The notes under the pieces are model-generated. The model did no database searches. It saw nothing but the letters and a program-made list of their open reading frames with translations, and was not told the origin of the DNA. From positions 1-28,908 of the forward strand of contig CAZNQD010000024.1 of NCBI GenBank assembly GCA_964575345.1: a stretch of DNA of 28,908 nucleotides, in the 5' to 3' direction. A program made the translations under genes and the position numbers. Below, piece by piece: positions 15,377 through 23,242 of this stretch (position 1 is its first letter; each line of letters starts with the position of its first letter). Source of the stretch: UBA1402 sp964575345. GTDB lineage: Bacteria > Bacteroidota > Bacteroidia > Bacteroidales > UBA1402.

Positions 15377-16369
15377 TTACTCTTTTTCTAATTTATACTT
15401 GGAAATGTCCATGGCAAAAGACAAATCCATCTTTGACAACAAGTCATCCAGTTCTGTCAAAGATTTCTTGCCGAAATTACGGAATTTCAGTAAATCGGTT
15501 TTGTTGAAAGTGACCAGCTGTCCCAGTGTCTCAACGTTGGCTGCCTTCAGGCAATTGAGTGCACGTACCGACAGATCCAGGTCAACCAGTTTGGTTTTGA
15601 GCAGTTGACGCATACGTAATACCTCCTCGTCAAATTCTTCTCCGTTATCGGACTCACTCACATCCAGAGTGATTTTTTCTTCCGAAAAGAGCATAAAATG
15701 ATAAATCAATATTTTGGCGGCTTCCTTCAAAGCGTCTTTGGGATGAATGGAACCATCGGTAGTGATTTCCAGCATCAGCTTCTCGTAGTCGGTCTTTTGT
15801 TCAACGCGATAGTTCTCGATGGAATACTTTACGTTTTTGATGGGTGTGTAGATGGAATCGATGGCAACAACATTCATATCCACTTCGCCCAATTCCTGTT
15901 CTTCTGCAGGAACGTAACCGCGTCCCTTGTTTACGCTAAGCTCCATGTTGAAGCTGACGTTTTTTTCCATGGAACAGATTTTCAACTCCGGATTGAGAAC
16001 TTCGAAAGCAGTAAATGCTTTGCCCAGATCTCCGGCTTTAAGTTCCTGCGAACCACTTACCGTTAAGCTGACTTTTTCAAAGTCTGTATCTTCTACGATT
16101 TGTTTAAAACGTATCTGCTTGAGATTCAGAATAATGTTGGTCATGTCTTCCAAAACACCCGGTATGCTTGCAAATTCGTGATCCACACCGTCTATACGCA
16201 CCGAATTGATGGCATAACCTTCTAGAGATGAAAGCAATATCCGCCTCAGGGAATTGCCGATCGTAATCCCGAAACCGGGCTCGAGAGGACGAAATTCGAA
16301 TTTTCCAAATTTTTCGTCCGCTTCCAACATAACCACCTTTTCAGGTTTTTGAAATGCTAATATAGCCAT
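15377..16369 (-). CDS. rpoA: DNA-directed RNA polymerase subunit alpha
   Basis: Scaffold subunit on which RNA polymerase assembles. The 330 residues cover both domains. The N-terminal dimerisation domain (about 1-235) includes EPGFGITIGNSLRRILLSS. The C-terminal DNA- and activator-binding domain (about 255-330) includes SVRALNCLKAANVETLGQL and RNFGKKSLTELDDLL, where the UP-element-contacting arginine and lysines are kept. It sits between rpsD and rplQ, the usual place in the alpha operon. The start MAILAFQKPEKV is the phylum's usual one. Confidence 0.98.
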   Translation of the reverse strand: MAILAFQKPEKVVMLEADEKFGKFEFRPLEPGFGITIGNSLRRILLSSLEGYAINSVRIDGVDHEFASIPGVLEDMTNIILNLKQIRFKQIVEDTDFEKVSLTVSGSQELKAGDLGKAFTAFEVLNPELKICSMEKNVSFNMELSVNKGRGYVPAEEQELGEVDMNVVAIDSIYTPIKNVKYSIENYRVEQKTDYEKLMLEITTDGSIHPKDALKEAAKILIYHFMLFSEEKITLDVSESDNGEEFDEEVLRMRQLLKTKLVDLDLSVRALNCLKAANVETLGQLVTFNKTDLLKFRNFGKKSLTELDDLLSKMDLSFAMDISKYKLEKE

Positions 16370-16381
16370 AATTACGGTGTT

Positions 16382-16987
16382 TTATTTAGAATACAATTCA
16401 ACAATGAGTTGTTCTTTGATGTTTTCGGGTATATCTGCTCTTTCGGGAATATGCAGATATTTTCCGGATTTGGAAGCAGCATCAAATTCCAACCAGGGAT
16501 ATTTGCTGTGGTTAAAACCGGAAAGAGCGTTATCGATTACTTCGAGGGCTTTGGAACGTTCGCGTACACCAACCACCTGACCGGGTTTGACGGTAGTGGA
16601 AGGTATATTTACCACTTTGCCGTCCACAGCAATGTGGCGATGCACAACCAGCTGACGTGCGGCATCACGGGTGGGAGCCAATCCCAGACGAAATACGAGA
16701 TTGTCCAGCCTGGATTCCAACAACTGCAGCAAAACTTCACCGGTAATTCCCTTGGAGCGGGAGGCTCTTTCGAAGGTGTTGCGAAATTGTCTTTCCAATA
16801 CACCGTATGTGTATTTTGTTTTTTGCTTTTCACGCAGCTGTATTCCGTATTCTGAGGTTTTCTTACGACGATTGCTGCCGTGCATACCCGGAGGGTAATT
16901 TTTTTTGCTTAATACTTTGTCGGGACCAAAAATGGGTTCCCCGAATTTGCGTGCAATTTTTGTTTTCGGACCAATATATCTTGCCAT
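16382..16987 (-). CDS. rpsD: 30S ribosomal protein S4
   Basis: Primary 16S rRNA-binding protein that nucleates 30S assembly and helps decoding fidelity. I start it at MARYIGPKTKIARKF (201 residues), the conserved beginning; upstream in-frame codons read through the gap after rpsK and show no conservation. The S4 RNA-binding domain is around residues 90-155 (ESRLDNLVFRLGLAPTRDAARQLV). The N-terminal part has no cysteines, so this is the zinc-free form. In E. coli S4 represses the alpha operon; no matching mRNA structure was identified here. Confidence 0.97.
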   Translation of the reverse strand: MARYIGPKTKIARKFGEPIFGPDKVLSKKNYPPGMHGSNRRKKTSEYGIQLREKQKTKYTYGVLERQFRNTFERASRSKGITGEVLLQLLESRLDNLVFRLGLAPTRDAARQLVVHRHIAVDGKVVNIPSTTVKPGQVVGVRERSKALEVIDNALSGFNHSKYPWLEFDAASKSGKYLHIPERADIPENIKEQLIVELYSK

Positions 16988-17007
16988 TGCTTCAGTCTTT
17001 AATAGAT

Positions 17008-17397
17008 TTATACTCTTCTTTTCTTCGGAGGACGACAACCATTGTGGGGCAATGGTGTTACATCGATTATCTCTGTAACTTCAATGCCTGCTCCGTGAAT
17101 GGTACGTACGGCAGATTCTCTTCCGTTTCCGGGTCCTTTGACATATGCCTTGACCTTTCTCAAGCCAAGATCATATGCGACTTTGGCACAATCCTGGGCA
17201 GCCATCTGGGCTGCGTAGGGGGTGTTCTTCTTCGAACCTCTGAATCCCATTTTGCCGGCAGAAGACCAGGATATGATCTGTCCGTTGCCGTTAGCCAGGG
17301 ATACAATGATGTTGTTGAAAGACGAATGGATGTGCGCTTGTCCTACAGCGTCAACTTTGACGATTCTTTTTTTAGCTGCAACTGTCTTTTTTGCCAT
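17008..17397 (-). CDS. rpsK: 30S ribosomal protein S11
   Basis: Platform protein of the 30S subunit, near the E site and the mRNA exit. Its 129 residues have the basic N-terminus MAKKTVAAKKRIVKV, then HIHSSFNNIIVSL, AGKMGFRGSKKNTPYAAQ and the conserved end PHNGCRPPKKRRV. It lies 20 nt upstream of rpsD and 30 nt downstream of rpsM, in standard alpha-operon order. Confidence 0.98.
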   Translation of the reverse strand: MAKKTVAAKKRIVKVDAVGQAHIHSSFNNIIVSLANGNGQIISWSSAGKMGFRGSKKNTPYAAQMAAQDCAKVAYDLGLRKVKAYVKGPGNGRESAVRTIHGAGIEVTEIIDVTPLPHNGCRPPKKRRV

Positions 17398-17427
17398 TGT
17401 TCTTGTTATTGATTTGATTTAAATTTA

Positions 17428-17808
17428 TCACTTAGCCGCTTTCTTCTTGTTTGCTACCGTCTTTTTCTTGCCTTTACGTGTACGGGCATTGTTTTTGGTA
17501 CTCTGTCCGCGTACGGGCAAACCGATACGATGACGAATTCCGCGGTAACAACCAATGTCCATTAAACGTTTGATGTTCAATTGCACTTCGGAGCGTAAAT
17601 CACCTTCAACCTTGTAGGAATGACCGATAATTTCGCGAATCGCACCGGCCTGGTCATCAGTCCAGTCCTTGACTTTAATGTCTTTGTCCACACCGGCTTC
17701 TGCCAGTATTTTCCGAGCACTGCTGCGTCCTATTCCGAAAATATAGGTCAACGCGATTTCGCCCCTTTTGTTTTGCGGCAAATCTACACCAACGATTCTT
17801 ATAGCCAT
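17428..17808 (-). CDS. rpsM: 30S ribosomal protein S13
   Basis: Head protein of the 30S subunit that contacts the P-site tRNA and forms bridges to the 50S subunit. The 126 residues begin MAIRIVGVDLPQNKR, continue through the helix-two-turn-helix with GIGRSSARKIL, and include GCYRGIRHRIGLPVRGQ. The C-terminal tail is strongly basic (RTRKGKKKTVANKKKAAK) and would reach toward tRNA. It lies 38 nt downstream of rpmJ. Confidence 0.98.
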   Translation of the reverse strand: MAIRIVGVDLPQNKRGEIALTYIFGIGRSSARKILAEAGVDKDIKVKDWTDDQAGAIREIIGHSYKVEGDLRSEVQLNIKRLMDIGCYRGIRHRIGLPVRGQSTKNNARTRKGKKKTVANKKKAAK

Positions 17809-17846
17809 ACTTAATCTGTTATTATATTAAAAGTTTGAATTACGAC

Positions 17847-17963
17847 TTATCCCTGACGTTGTTTAAACTTAGGGTTCTTTTTGTTTATTACGTATAAACG
17901 GCCTTTTCTGCGTACAATCTTGCAATCGGCGCTGCGCTTCTTGATTGATGCTCTTACTCTCAT
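17847..17963 (-). CDS. rpmJ: 50S ribosomal protein L36
   Basis: A 38-residue gene between infA and rpsM. Translation begins MRVRASIKKRSADCKIVRRK and ends NKKNPKFKQRQG, diagnostic of L36. Zinc-type L36 uses three cysteines and one histidine; this one keeps a single cysteine (C14) and no histidine, so it is the zinc-independent form usual in Bacteroidetes. The ATG at 17963 lies 12 nt after the infA stop codon. Confidence 0.97.
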   Translation of the reverse strand: MRVRASIKKRSADCKIVRRKGRLYVINKKNPKFKQRQG

Positions 17964-17975
17964 TTTTTTAATTTT

Positions 17976-18194
17976 TTATTTGTATCTAAATGAAATCCTT
18001 CCTTTTGATAAATCGTAGGGGGACATTTCCACCCTAACCTTGTCTCCGGGTAAAATACGTATGTAATGCATCCGCATCTTGCCCGAAATATGTGCCGTAA
18101 TTTCGTGGCCGTTTTCCAATTCTACCCGGAACATTGCGTTCGACAATGCTTCGATGATGGTTCCGTCCTGTTCTATTGCAGCTTGTTTTGCCAT
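17976..18194 (-). CDS. infA: Translation initiation factor IF-1
   Basis: Binds the 30S A site during initiation together with IF-2 and IF-3. The 72-residue OB-fold protein starts MAKQAAIEQDGTIIEALSN and contains FRVELENGHEITAHISGKMRMHYIRI and the PYDLSKGRISFRYK end. Longer in-frame upstream codons overlap map and are not conserved, so the ATG at 18194 is chosen. It sits between map and rpmJ as in most Bacteroidetes. Confidence 0.98.
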   Translation of the reverse strand: MAKQAAIEQDGTIIEALSNAMFRVELENGHEITAHISGKMRMHYIRILPGDKVRVEMSPYDLSKGRISFRYK

Positions 18195-18210
18195 AAAATC
18201 TATTTTCAAT

Positions 18211-18996
18211 TTAAATGAAACGTTCTCCAATAACTTCTTTGATGTAATCAAACGAAGACAAAATTTCAGCTTTTCCCTTGCGCACAGCCACCGTATGTTC
18301 AAAATGAGCCGAGGGTTTACGATCTGTCGTACGCACAGTCCAACCGTCGTTCTCTATGACAATGTTGCGTTTACCCATATTGATCATAGGCTCGATAGCG
18401 ATGACCATCCCTGTTCTCAAGAGAGGGCCTGCTCCTCTTTTGCCTACGTTCGACACTTCGGGATCTTCGTGCAAATTACGTCCGACGCCGTGTCCCACCA
18501 TTTCACGAACAACAGTATAACCTCTGGCCTGGCAATGTTGCTGTACAGCGTAACCGATGTTGCCCAACCTGCTGCCGTCAACGGCCTGCTCTATGCCCAA
18601 ATACAGGGCTTCTTTGGTTGTTCTCATCAGTGCACGCAATTCCTGGTTTACTTCTCCTACACAAAAGGTGTAGGCTGAATCACCGTGAAATCCGTTTTTG
18701 TAAGCACCACAATCCACCGAAACTATATCTCCTTCGTGCAAAACTTTTTGAACCGAGGGTATTCCGTGCACTACCACTTCGTTGACAGAAATACAAAGTG
18801 AAGCGGGATAACCATTGTAATGGAGAAAGGAAGGGACAGCTCCGCAGGAACGGATATACTCCTCTCCTATCTGATCCAAATACTTGGTAGTAACTCCGGG
18901 TTGAATATATTTTGCCACTTCGGCCAACGCTTTGGCCACAATTTGATTACTTTCTCTCAGAAAGTCAATTTCTTCTTCTGTCTTCAAATAAATCAT
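18211..18996 (-). CDS. map: Methionine aminopeptidase, type I
   Basis: Removes the N-terminal methionine from new proteins when the second residue is small. The 261-residue pita-bread-fold enzyme has all five metal ligands: D95 and D106 (VDCGAYKNGFHGDSAYT), H169 (GHGVGRNLHEDP), E202 (IAIEPM) and E233 (HFEHTVAV). H78 in VVHGIP is the usual substrate-contacting histidine. It has no N-terminal zinc or SH3-like extension. It follows secY by 9 nt; the adk gene that separates secY from map in some phyla is absent. Confidence 0.97.
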   Translation of the reverse strand: MIYLKTEEEIDFLRESNQIVAKALAEVAKYIQPGVTTKYLDQIGEEYIRSCGAVPSFLHYNGYPASLCISVNEVVVHGIPSVQKVLHEGDIVSVDCGAYKNGFHGDSAYTFCVGEVNQELRALMRTTKEALYLGIEQAVDGSRLGNIGYAVQQHCQARGYTVVREMVGHGVGRNLHEDPEVSNVGKRGAGPLLRTGMVIAIEPMINMGKRNIVIENDGWTVRTTDRKPSAHFEHTVAVRKGKAEILSSFDYIKEVIGERFI

Positions 18997-19005
18997 TGTC
19001 CGGTT

Positions 19006-20334
19006 TTAATAAGCAGCAATGCTTCCGGTACGTCCTTTGATGCGGCCGGACTTCAACAATCCGTCGTAATGCCTCATCAACAGATGACTTTCTATTTGCT
19101 GCAAAGTATCCAGTACAACGCCCACCAAAATCAGCAGAGAGGTTCCGCCAAAGAACTGCGCAAAGCCGGAGCTGACACCAAAAAATTTGGCAAAAGCGGG
19201 CATAATAGCAATAAAGGCTAAGAACAGGGAGCCGGGGAAGGTGATTCTGGACATGATTTCGTCCAGATAATCGGCTGTTTTCTTGCCGGGTTTAACTCCG
19301 GGAATAAAACCGCCGTTACGTTTCATATCTTCTGCCATTTGAACCGGATTAATGGTTATGGCAGTGTAGAACCAGGTAAACAATACAATGAGTATTGCAT
19401 AAATAAAGTTATACCAAAAGCCTGTAATATCGCTGAAAGCAATGGCAAAGGCGCCACCTGCTCCTGCTTTTGAGAATTGCATCACCGTGGCAGGTATGAA
19501 CATAATGGCCTGGGCAAAAATGATCGGCATAACTCCGGCTGCGTTCACTTTGAGCGGAATATACTGACGGGCTCCTCCGTATTGCTTGTTTCCTACTACT
19601 CTTTTGGCGTATTGAACGGGAATTTTTCTGGTTCCCTGCACCAAAAGAATGGCAAATACTGTGACAGCGAGCAAAAGCAATAATTCACCAAGGAACATAA
19701 CTAATCCCCCCGAATTAGCCGACAGACGGGAAACAAATTCCTGAAACAGAGATTGAGGCAAACGGGCAATAATACCAATCAAAATAATCATGGAAACTCC
19801 GTTACCAATACCTTTGTCAGTGATACGTTCGCCCAGCCATAAGGTAAACATGCTACCCGAAGCCAGCAGGATTACCGATGATATACGGAACCAAAACCCG
19901 GAAGGAAGGGGTACTCCGTTGGCGGAGAGATTGGCCAGAAAAGCCGGTCCTTGAAGAAGAAGGATACCCACCGTCAGATAACGGGTGTATTGATTCATTT
20001 TGCGTCTGCCGCTTTCGCCTTCGCGTTGCAACTTCTGGAAATAGGGAACGGCCATACCCAGCAACTGTATCACGATGGATGCAGAAATGTAAGGCATGAT
20101 ACCCAGACCGAATACTGAAGCGTTCGAAAAAGCACCTCCGGTAAACATATCCAGCAAGGACATCAGACCTTCACGGGTTTGAGTCTGCAATCCGGTCAAC
20201 ATCTGAGGATCAATACCCGGAAGCACTATAAAAGAGCCGAAGCGAAAAACTGCCACCAACAAAAGAGTGGTCAGCAAACGGCTTTTGAGCTCTTCTATCT
20301 TCCAGATATTTCTTAAGGTTTCTATCAGTTTCAT
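19006..20334 (-). CDS. secY: Protein translocase subunit SecY
   Basis: Channel-forming core of the Sec translocon in the cytoplasmic membrane. The 442 residues carry about ten membrane segments. Landmarks are FGSFIVLPGIDP after the first segment, SNASVFGLGIMPYISASIVIQL-type plug and TM2 sequence (broken here only for description), RVVGNKQYGGARQYIPLKVNAAGVMPIIFAQ in parts, and the RITFPGSLFLAFIAIMP region. It lies 15 nt after rplO, its normal spc-operon position. SecE and SecG are not in this window. Confidence 0.97.
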   Translation of the reverse strand: MKLIETLRNIWKIEELKSRLLTTLLLVAVFRFGSFIVLPGIDPQMLTGLQTQTREGLMSLLDMFTGGAFSNASVFGLGIMPYISASIVIQLLGMAVPYFQKLQREGESGRRKMNQYTRYLTVGILLLQGPAFLANLSANGVPLPSGFWFRISSVILLASGSMFTLWLGERITDKGIGNGVSMIILIGIIARLPQSLFQEFVSRLSANSGGLVMFLGELLLLLAVTVFAILLVQGTRKIPVQYAKRVVGNKQYGGARQYIPLKVNAAGVMPIIFAQAIMFIPATVMQFSKAGAGGAFAIAFSDITGFWYNFIYAILIVLFTWFYTAITINPVQMAEDMKRNGGFIPGVKPGKKTADYLDEIMSRITFPGSLFLAFIAIMPAFAKFFGVSSGFAQFFGGTSLLILVGVVLDTLQQIESHLLMRHYDGLLKSGRIKGRTGSIAAY

Positions 20335-20349
20335 TCGATTGTGTGTTTA

Positions 20350-20844
20350 TTATTTTTCAATCGCTTTGGTTTCTGTGTTTTCAGGAGCTTTAAACTCGCT
20401 GATCAATTGCGCTTTGCCTCCTGCAGCCTCAATGGCCTTAACAGCAGCAGCCGAAAAAGCATCGGCAATGACGTGCAAGTGGGCACTTAAGCTACCTTTA
20501 GCCAGTATTTTAACTTTTTGAGTGGCAGAAATAAAACCTGCCTGCAACAAAACATCCCTGTTGATTACTTTATAGGATTTGCTTTCGGCCAAAGCCTGCA
20601 GTGTATCCAGATTGATGGCTTTATATTCAACACGATTTACGTTGGTAAAACCAAATTTGGGCAAACGGCGTTGTAAAGGCATCTGGCCTCCTTCAAAACC
20701 GCGCTTTTTGGAAAAACCCGAGCGCGATTTTGCTCCTTTGTGACCTCTGGTCGAAGTGCCGCCCAGGCCCGATCCCGGACCACGTCCAATACGTTTACGG
20801 CTTTTTACTGAGCCTGGTGCTGGTTTGAGATTATTTAGATTCAT
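20350..20844 (-). CDS. rplO: 50S ribosomal protein L15
   Basis: Late-assembling 50S protein that binds 23S rRNA. I use the start MNLNNLKPAPGSVKSRKRIG (164 residues), the conserved beginning; an ATG six codons upstream (20862) is possible but adds an unconserved stretch. The Gly/Arg-rich N-terminal extension (GRGPGSGLGGTSTRGHKGAK) and the basic FEGGQMPLQRRLPKFGF segment are typical. It follows rpmD closely and precedes secY. Confidence 0.96.
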   Translation of the reverse strand: MNLNNLKPAPGSVKSRKRIGRGPGSGLGGTSTRGHKGAKSRSGFSKKRGFEGGQMPLQRRLPKFGFTNVNRVEYKAINLDTLQALAESKSYKVINRDVLLQAGFISATQKVKILAKGSLSAHLHVIADAFSAAAVKAIEAAGGKAQLISEFKAPENTETKAIEK

Positions 20845-20854
20845 GCTTGTATTT

Positions 20855-21031
20855 TTATTCAACGATTTTCACTAAGTGTTTTACTTTATTGACCATACCA
20901 AGGATAGCTGCATTCTCCTCGTGTTCTACCACGTTGTTGAGTTTTTTCAATCCAAGAGCATCCAGGGTTCTTTTCTGATCTTTAGGTGCGCCAATACGAC
21001 TTTTAACTTGTTTGATCTTTATAAGCGACAT
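20855..21031 (-). CDS. rpmD: 50S ribosomal protein L30
   Basis: Small 50S protein of 58 residues that opens MSLIKIKQVKSRIGAPKDQK and contains TLDALGLKKLNNVVEHEE, the standard L30 core. The ATG at 21031 is chosen over longer upstream codons, which lie inside rpsE in another frame; a strong GGAGG sits 8 nt before it. The gene begins 13 nt after the rpsE stop. Confidence 0.97.
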   Translation of the reverse strand: MSLIKIKQVKSRIGAPKDQKRTLDALGLKKLNNVVEHEENAAILGMVNKVKHLVKIVE

Positions 21032-21039
21032 GATGTTTT

Positions 21040-21046
21040 CCTCCTT
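21040..21046 (-). promoter_or_regulatory. Strong Shine-Dalgarno site for rpmD
   Basis: AAGGAGG on the minus strand lies 8 nt before the rpmD ATG and overlaps the rpsE stop codon (TAAGGAGG). It fixes the rpmD start. Such strong sites are uncommon in Bacteroidetes. Confidence 0.75.
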
Positions 21047-21563
21047 ATCCTTTAAATACCCGTTCAACCGAAATACTCCTGTTTTGCGAAACCATATACG
21101 CGTCGCGCAATTCACTCAGGGCTTTAATAGTAGCTTTCACCATATTGTGGGGATTGGATGAGCCCAGCGATTTGGCAACCACGTCAGTAACACCCGCACT
21201 TTCGAGTACGGCACGCATGGCACCGCCGGCATTGACTCCGGTACCCAGGGTGGCGGGTTTGATAATTACTTTGGCGCCGCTGTACTTGGCAAACTGTTCG
21301 TGAGGAATAGTGCCTTTGTACACAGGTACTTTGATCAAATTTTTCTTGGCTGCTTCAGCTCCTTTTGAAATAGCGGCTGTTACTTCGCCGGCCTTACCCA
21401 GGCCCCAGCCTACTATGCCGTCTTCGTTGCCTACCACCACAATGGCAGAAAAGCTAAAGGCACGTCCACCTTTGGTGACCTTGGTTACCCGGTTGATGGC
21501 CACTAACCTGTCTTTCAGCTCTAAATCATTAGTTGTCTTAACTCTGTTCAATTGTCCTGCCAT
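21045..21563 (-). CDS. rpsE: 30S ribosomal protein S5
   Basis: 30S protein at the mRNA entry channel, important for decoding accuracy. From MAGQLNRVKTTNDLELKDRL it has 172 residues. An N-terminal dsRNA-binding-like domain includes VTKVTKGGRAFSFSAIVVVG, and the C-terminal domain includes GTGVNAGGAMRAVLESAGV and GSSNPHNMVKATIKAL. The frame stays open further upstream through rplR, but conservation begins at the ATG at 21563. The gap to rplR is 4 nt. Confidence 0.97.
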   Translation of the reverse strand: MAGQLNRVKTTNDLELKDRLVAINRVTKVTKGGRAFSFSAIVVVGNEDGIVGWGLGKAGEVTAAISKGAEAAKKNLIKVPVYKGTIPHEQFAKYSGAKVIIKPATLGTGVNAGGAMRAVLESAGVTDVVAKSLGSSNPHNMVKATIKALSELRDAYMVSQNRSISVERVFKG

Positions 21564-21567
21564 GATG

Positions 21568-21912
21568 TTAAAATTTAAGACCGCCTTTACGAGCGGCATC
21601 AGCCAATTCTTTAATTCTTCCGTGATAGAGATAACCGTTGCGGTCAAAAACCACCGTAGTGATACCCGCTTCGATGGCATTCTTTGCGGCCATTTCGCCT
21701 ACTTTTGCAGCCTGTTCTTTTTTGCCGGTTTTTGTTTCGAGCTTCAAAGAAGAAGCAGAGGCCAGGGTCTTCCCGTCTTTATCGTCTACAAATTGCACGT
21801 AAATCTGTTTGTTGCTTCTGAAAACGGTCATACGGGGGCTTGCGGCAGTACCGAAGCTTTTGGAGCGTACCCGTTGTTTTATTTTGATTCTTCTTAATTC
21901 TTTAGTTGTCAT
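21568..21912 (-). CDS. rplR: 50S ribosomal protein L18
   Basis: 5S rRNA-binding protein of the central protuberance. It has 114 residues with a basic N-terminal tail (MTTKELRRIKIKQRVRSK), the RMTVFRSNKQIYVQFVDD strand pair and the conserved C-terminal FDRNGYLYHGRIKELADAAR. It lies 21 nt after rplF and 4 nt before rpsE. Confidence 0.97.
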   Translation of the reverse strand: MTTKELRRIKIKQRVRSKSFGTAASPRMTVFRSNKQIYVQFVDDKDGKTLASASSLKLETKTGKKEQAAKVGEMAAKNAIEAGITTVVFDRNGYLYHGRIKELADAARKGGLKF

Positions 21913-21933
21913 ATCTGGTAGTGTTTTATACGA

Positions 21934-22491
21934 TTATTTCTTGGCAGCAGACTTACCGGCCTTTCTGCGAACCACTTCGTCCCGGAAGCGGATACCTTTG
22001 CCCTTGTAGGGTTCGGGTTTACGGAAAGAGCGTATCTTGGCACAAATCTGTCCAAGTAATTGTTTATCGCAGGATTCAAGCATGATCAGCGGATTCTTGT
22101 TACGTTCCGACTTGGTCTCTACTTTCACTTCGCCCGGCAAAAGTAAGTAAATTTCGTGCGTATAACCGAGAGCTAATTTCAGTAATTGTCCCTCGTTAGC
22201 GGCGCGATAACCCACACCTACCAACTCCTGTACACTGCGAAAACCTTCGGATACTCCGACTACCATGTTGTGAATAAGGGCACGATACAAGCCATGCAGG
22301 GCACGATGTTCCTTGTCCTCCGAAGGACGGGAAACATAAACAGTGTTATCTTTAACTTCTATGCTGATGCCCCCGGTCAATGGTTGCAGTAACTGCCCTT
22401 TGGGACCTTTTACACTTACAACATTGTTATTGTCAACTTCAACACTAACCTTAGAAGGGATAGCGATAGGTAATTTTCCAATTCTTGACAT
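21934..22491 (-). CDS. rplF: 50S ribosomal protein L6
   Basis: 50S protein near the sarcin-ricin loop and the factor-binding site. Its 185 residues form the two repeated L6 domains. Landmarks are MSRIGKLPIAIPSKVSVEV at the start, LHGLYRALIHNMVVGVSEGF in the middle, and RSFRKPEPYKGKGIRFRDE near the end. A strong AGGAGGAG site lies 6 nt before the ATG. It follows rpsH by 18 nt. Confidence 0.98.
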   Translation of the reverse strand: MSRIGKLPIAIPSKVSVEVDNNNVVSVKGPKGQLLQPLTGGISIEVKDNTVYVSRPSEDKEHRALHGLYRALIHNMVVGVSEGFRSVQELVGVGYRAANEGQLLKLALGYTHEIYLLLPGEVKVETKSERNKNPLIMLESCDKQLLGQICAKIRSFRKPEPYKGKGIRFRDEVVRRKAGKSAAKK

Positions 22492-22497
22492 ATTATT

Positions 22498-22505
22498 CTC
22501 CTCCT
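22498..22505 (-). promoter_or_regulatory. Strong Shine-Dalgarno site for rplF
   Basis: AGGAGGAG on the minus strand lies 6 nt before the rplF ATG in the rpsH-rplF gap. It confirms the start and is unusually strong for a Bacteroidetes gene. Confidence 0.75.
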
Positions 22506-22509
22506 GTGA

Positions 22510-22905
22510 TTAATAGATGTAACATAATACTTCACCGCCGAGTTTTAACTCCTTGGCTTCCTTGTCGGTCATCACACCCTGGGAGGTTGAAATAACAGCA
22601 ATACCCAAACCATTGAGTACGCGAGGAATCTCGCGATGGCCTACATACTTGCGAAGGCCGGGAGTGGATACACGAACCAGTTTTTTAATGGCATTCTGTT
22701 TACTCAGGGGATCGTACTTTAAGGCAATTTTGATACTACCCTGGGGGCCGTCTTCCACGAACTTATAGTTGAGGATATAGCCTTTTTGTAAAAGGATTTT
22801 GGTGATTTCCTTTTTCAAATTGGATGCGGGAATTTCAACCACTCTGTGATCGGCACTGATGGCATTCCGCAATCTTGTCAAATAATCTGCAATAGGATCT
22901 GTCAT
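22510..22905 (-). CDS. rpsH: 30S ribosomal protein S8
   Basis: Primary 16S rRNA-binding protein of the central domain. It has 131 residues, beginning MTDPIADYLTRLRNAISADH and ending GLGIAVISTSQGVMTDKEAK then LGGEVLCYIY, all standard S8. In E. coli S8 represses the spc operon by binding its mRNA near rplE; no such structure was established here. A 59-nt gap, the longest in this part of the cluster, separates it from rpsN. Confidence 0.98.
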   Translation of the reverse strand: MTDPIADYLTRLRNAISADHRVVEIPASNLKKEITKILLQKGYILNYKFVEDGPQGSIKIALKYDPLSKQNAIKKLVRVSTPGLRKYVGHREIPRVLNGLGIAVISTSQGVMTDKEAKELKLGGEVLCYIY

Positions 22906-22964
22906 AATGTTAGTTTAAATTAATCCGGCCTGCCCGGACAATATTTAATTATATAGTTGAGTGT

Positions 22965-23234
22965 TTACCAGCTGGCCTTGCGAACGCCGGGTATCAAACC
23001 TTGTGAAGCCATTTCGCGGAATTGAATACGCGAGATCCCAAACTGACGCATGTACCCTTTGGGCCTGCCGGTCATTTTACAACGATTGTGAATGCGTACC
23101 GGACAGGAATTCTTGGGTAAATCCTGCAATGCTTCGTACTTGCCTTCAGCTTTGAGCCTGGCTCTTTTTTCGGCGTACCTGGCAATAAGTTTTGCTCGGT
23201 TTACCTCGCGGGCTTTCATTGATTCTTTTGCCAT
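22965..23234 (-). CDS. rpsN: 30S ribosomal protein S14 (zinc-free type)
   Basis: Head protein of the 30S subunit. At 89 residues it is the long form, starting MAKESMKAREVNRAKLIARY and containing RIHNRCKMTGRPKGYMRQFG and SRIQFREMASQGLIPGVRKA. Only C44 and C52 are present, without the two CxxC pairs of the short zinc-binding form, so it should fold without zinc. It follows rplE by 8 nt. Confidence 0.97.
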   Translation of the reverse strand: MAKESMKAREVNRAKLIARYAEKRARLKAEGKYEALQDLPKNSCPVRIHNRCKMTGRPKGYMRQFGISRIQFREMASQGLIPGVRKASW

Positions 23235-23242
23235 AATGCTAT

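Noticed and set aside
21564..21680. A 39-residue N-terminal extension of S5
   Set aside because: It overlaps rplR in another frame and has no similarity to S5; conservation begins at the ATG at 21563.
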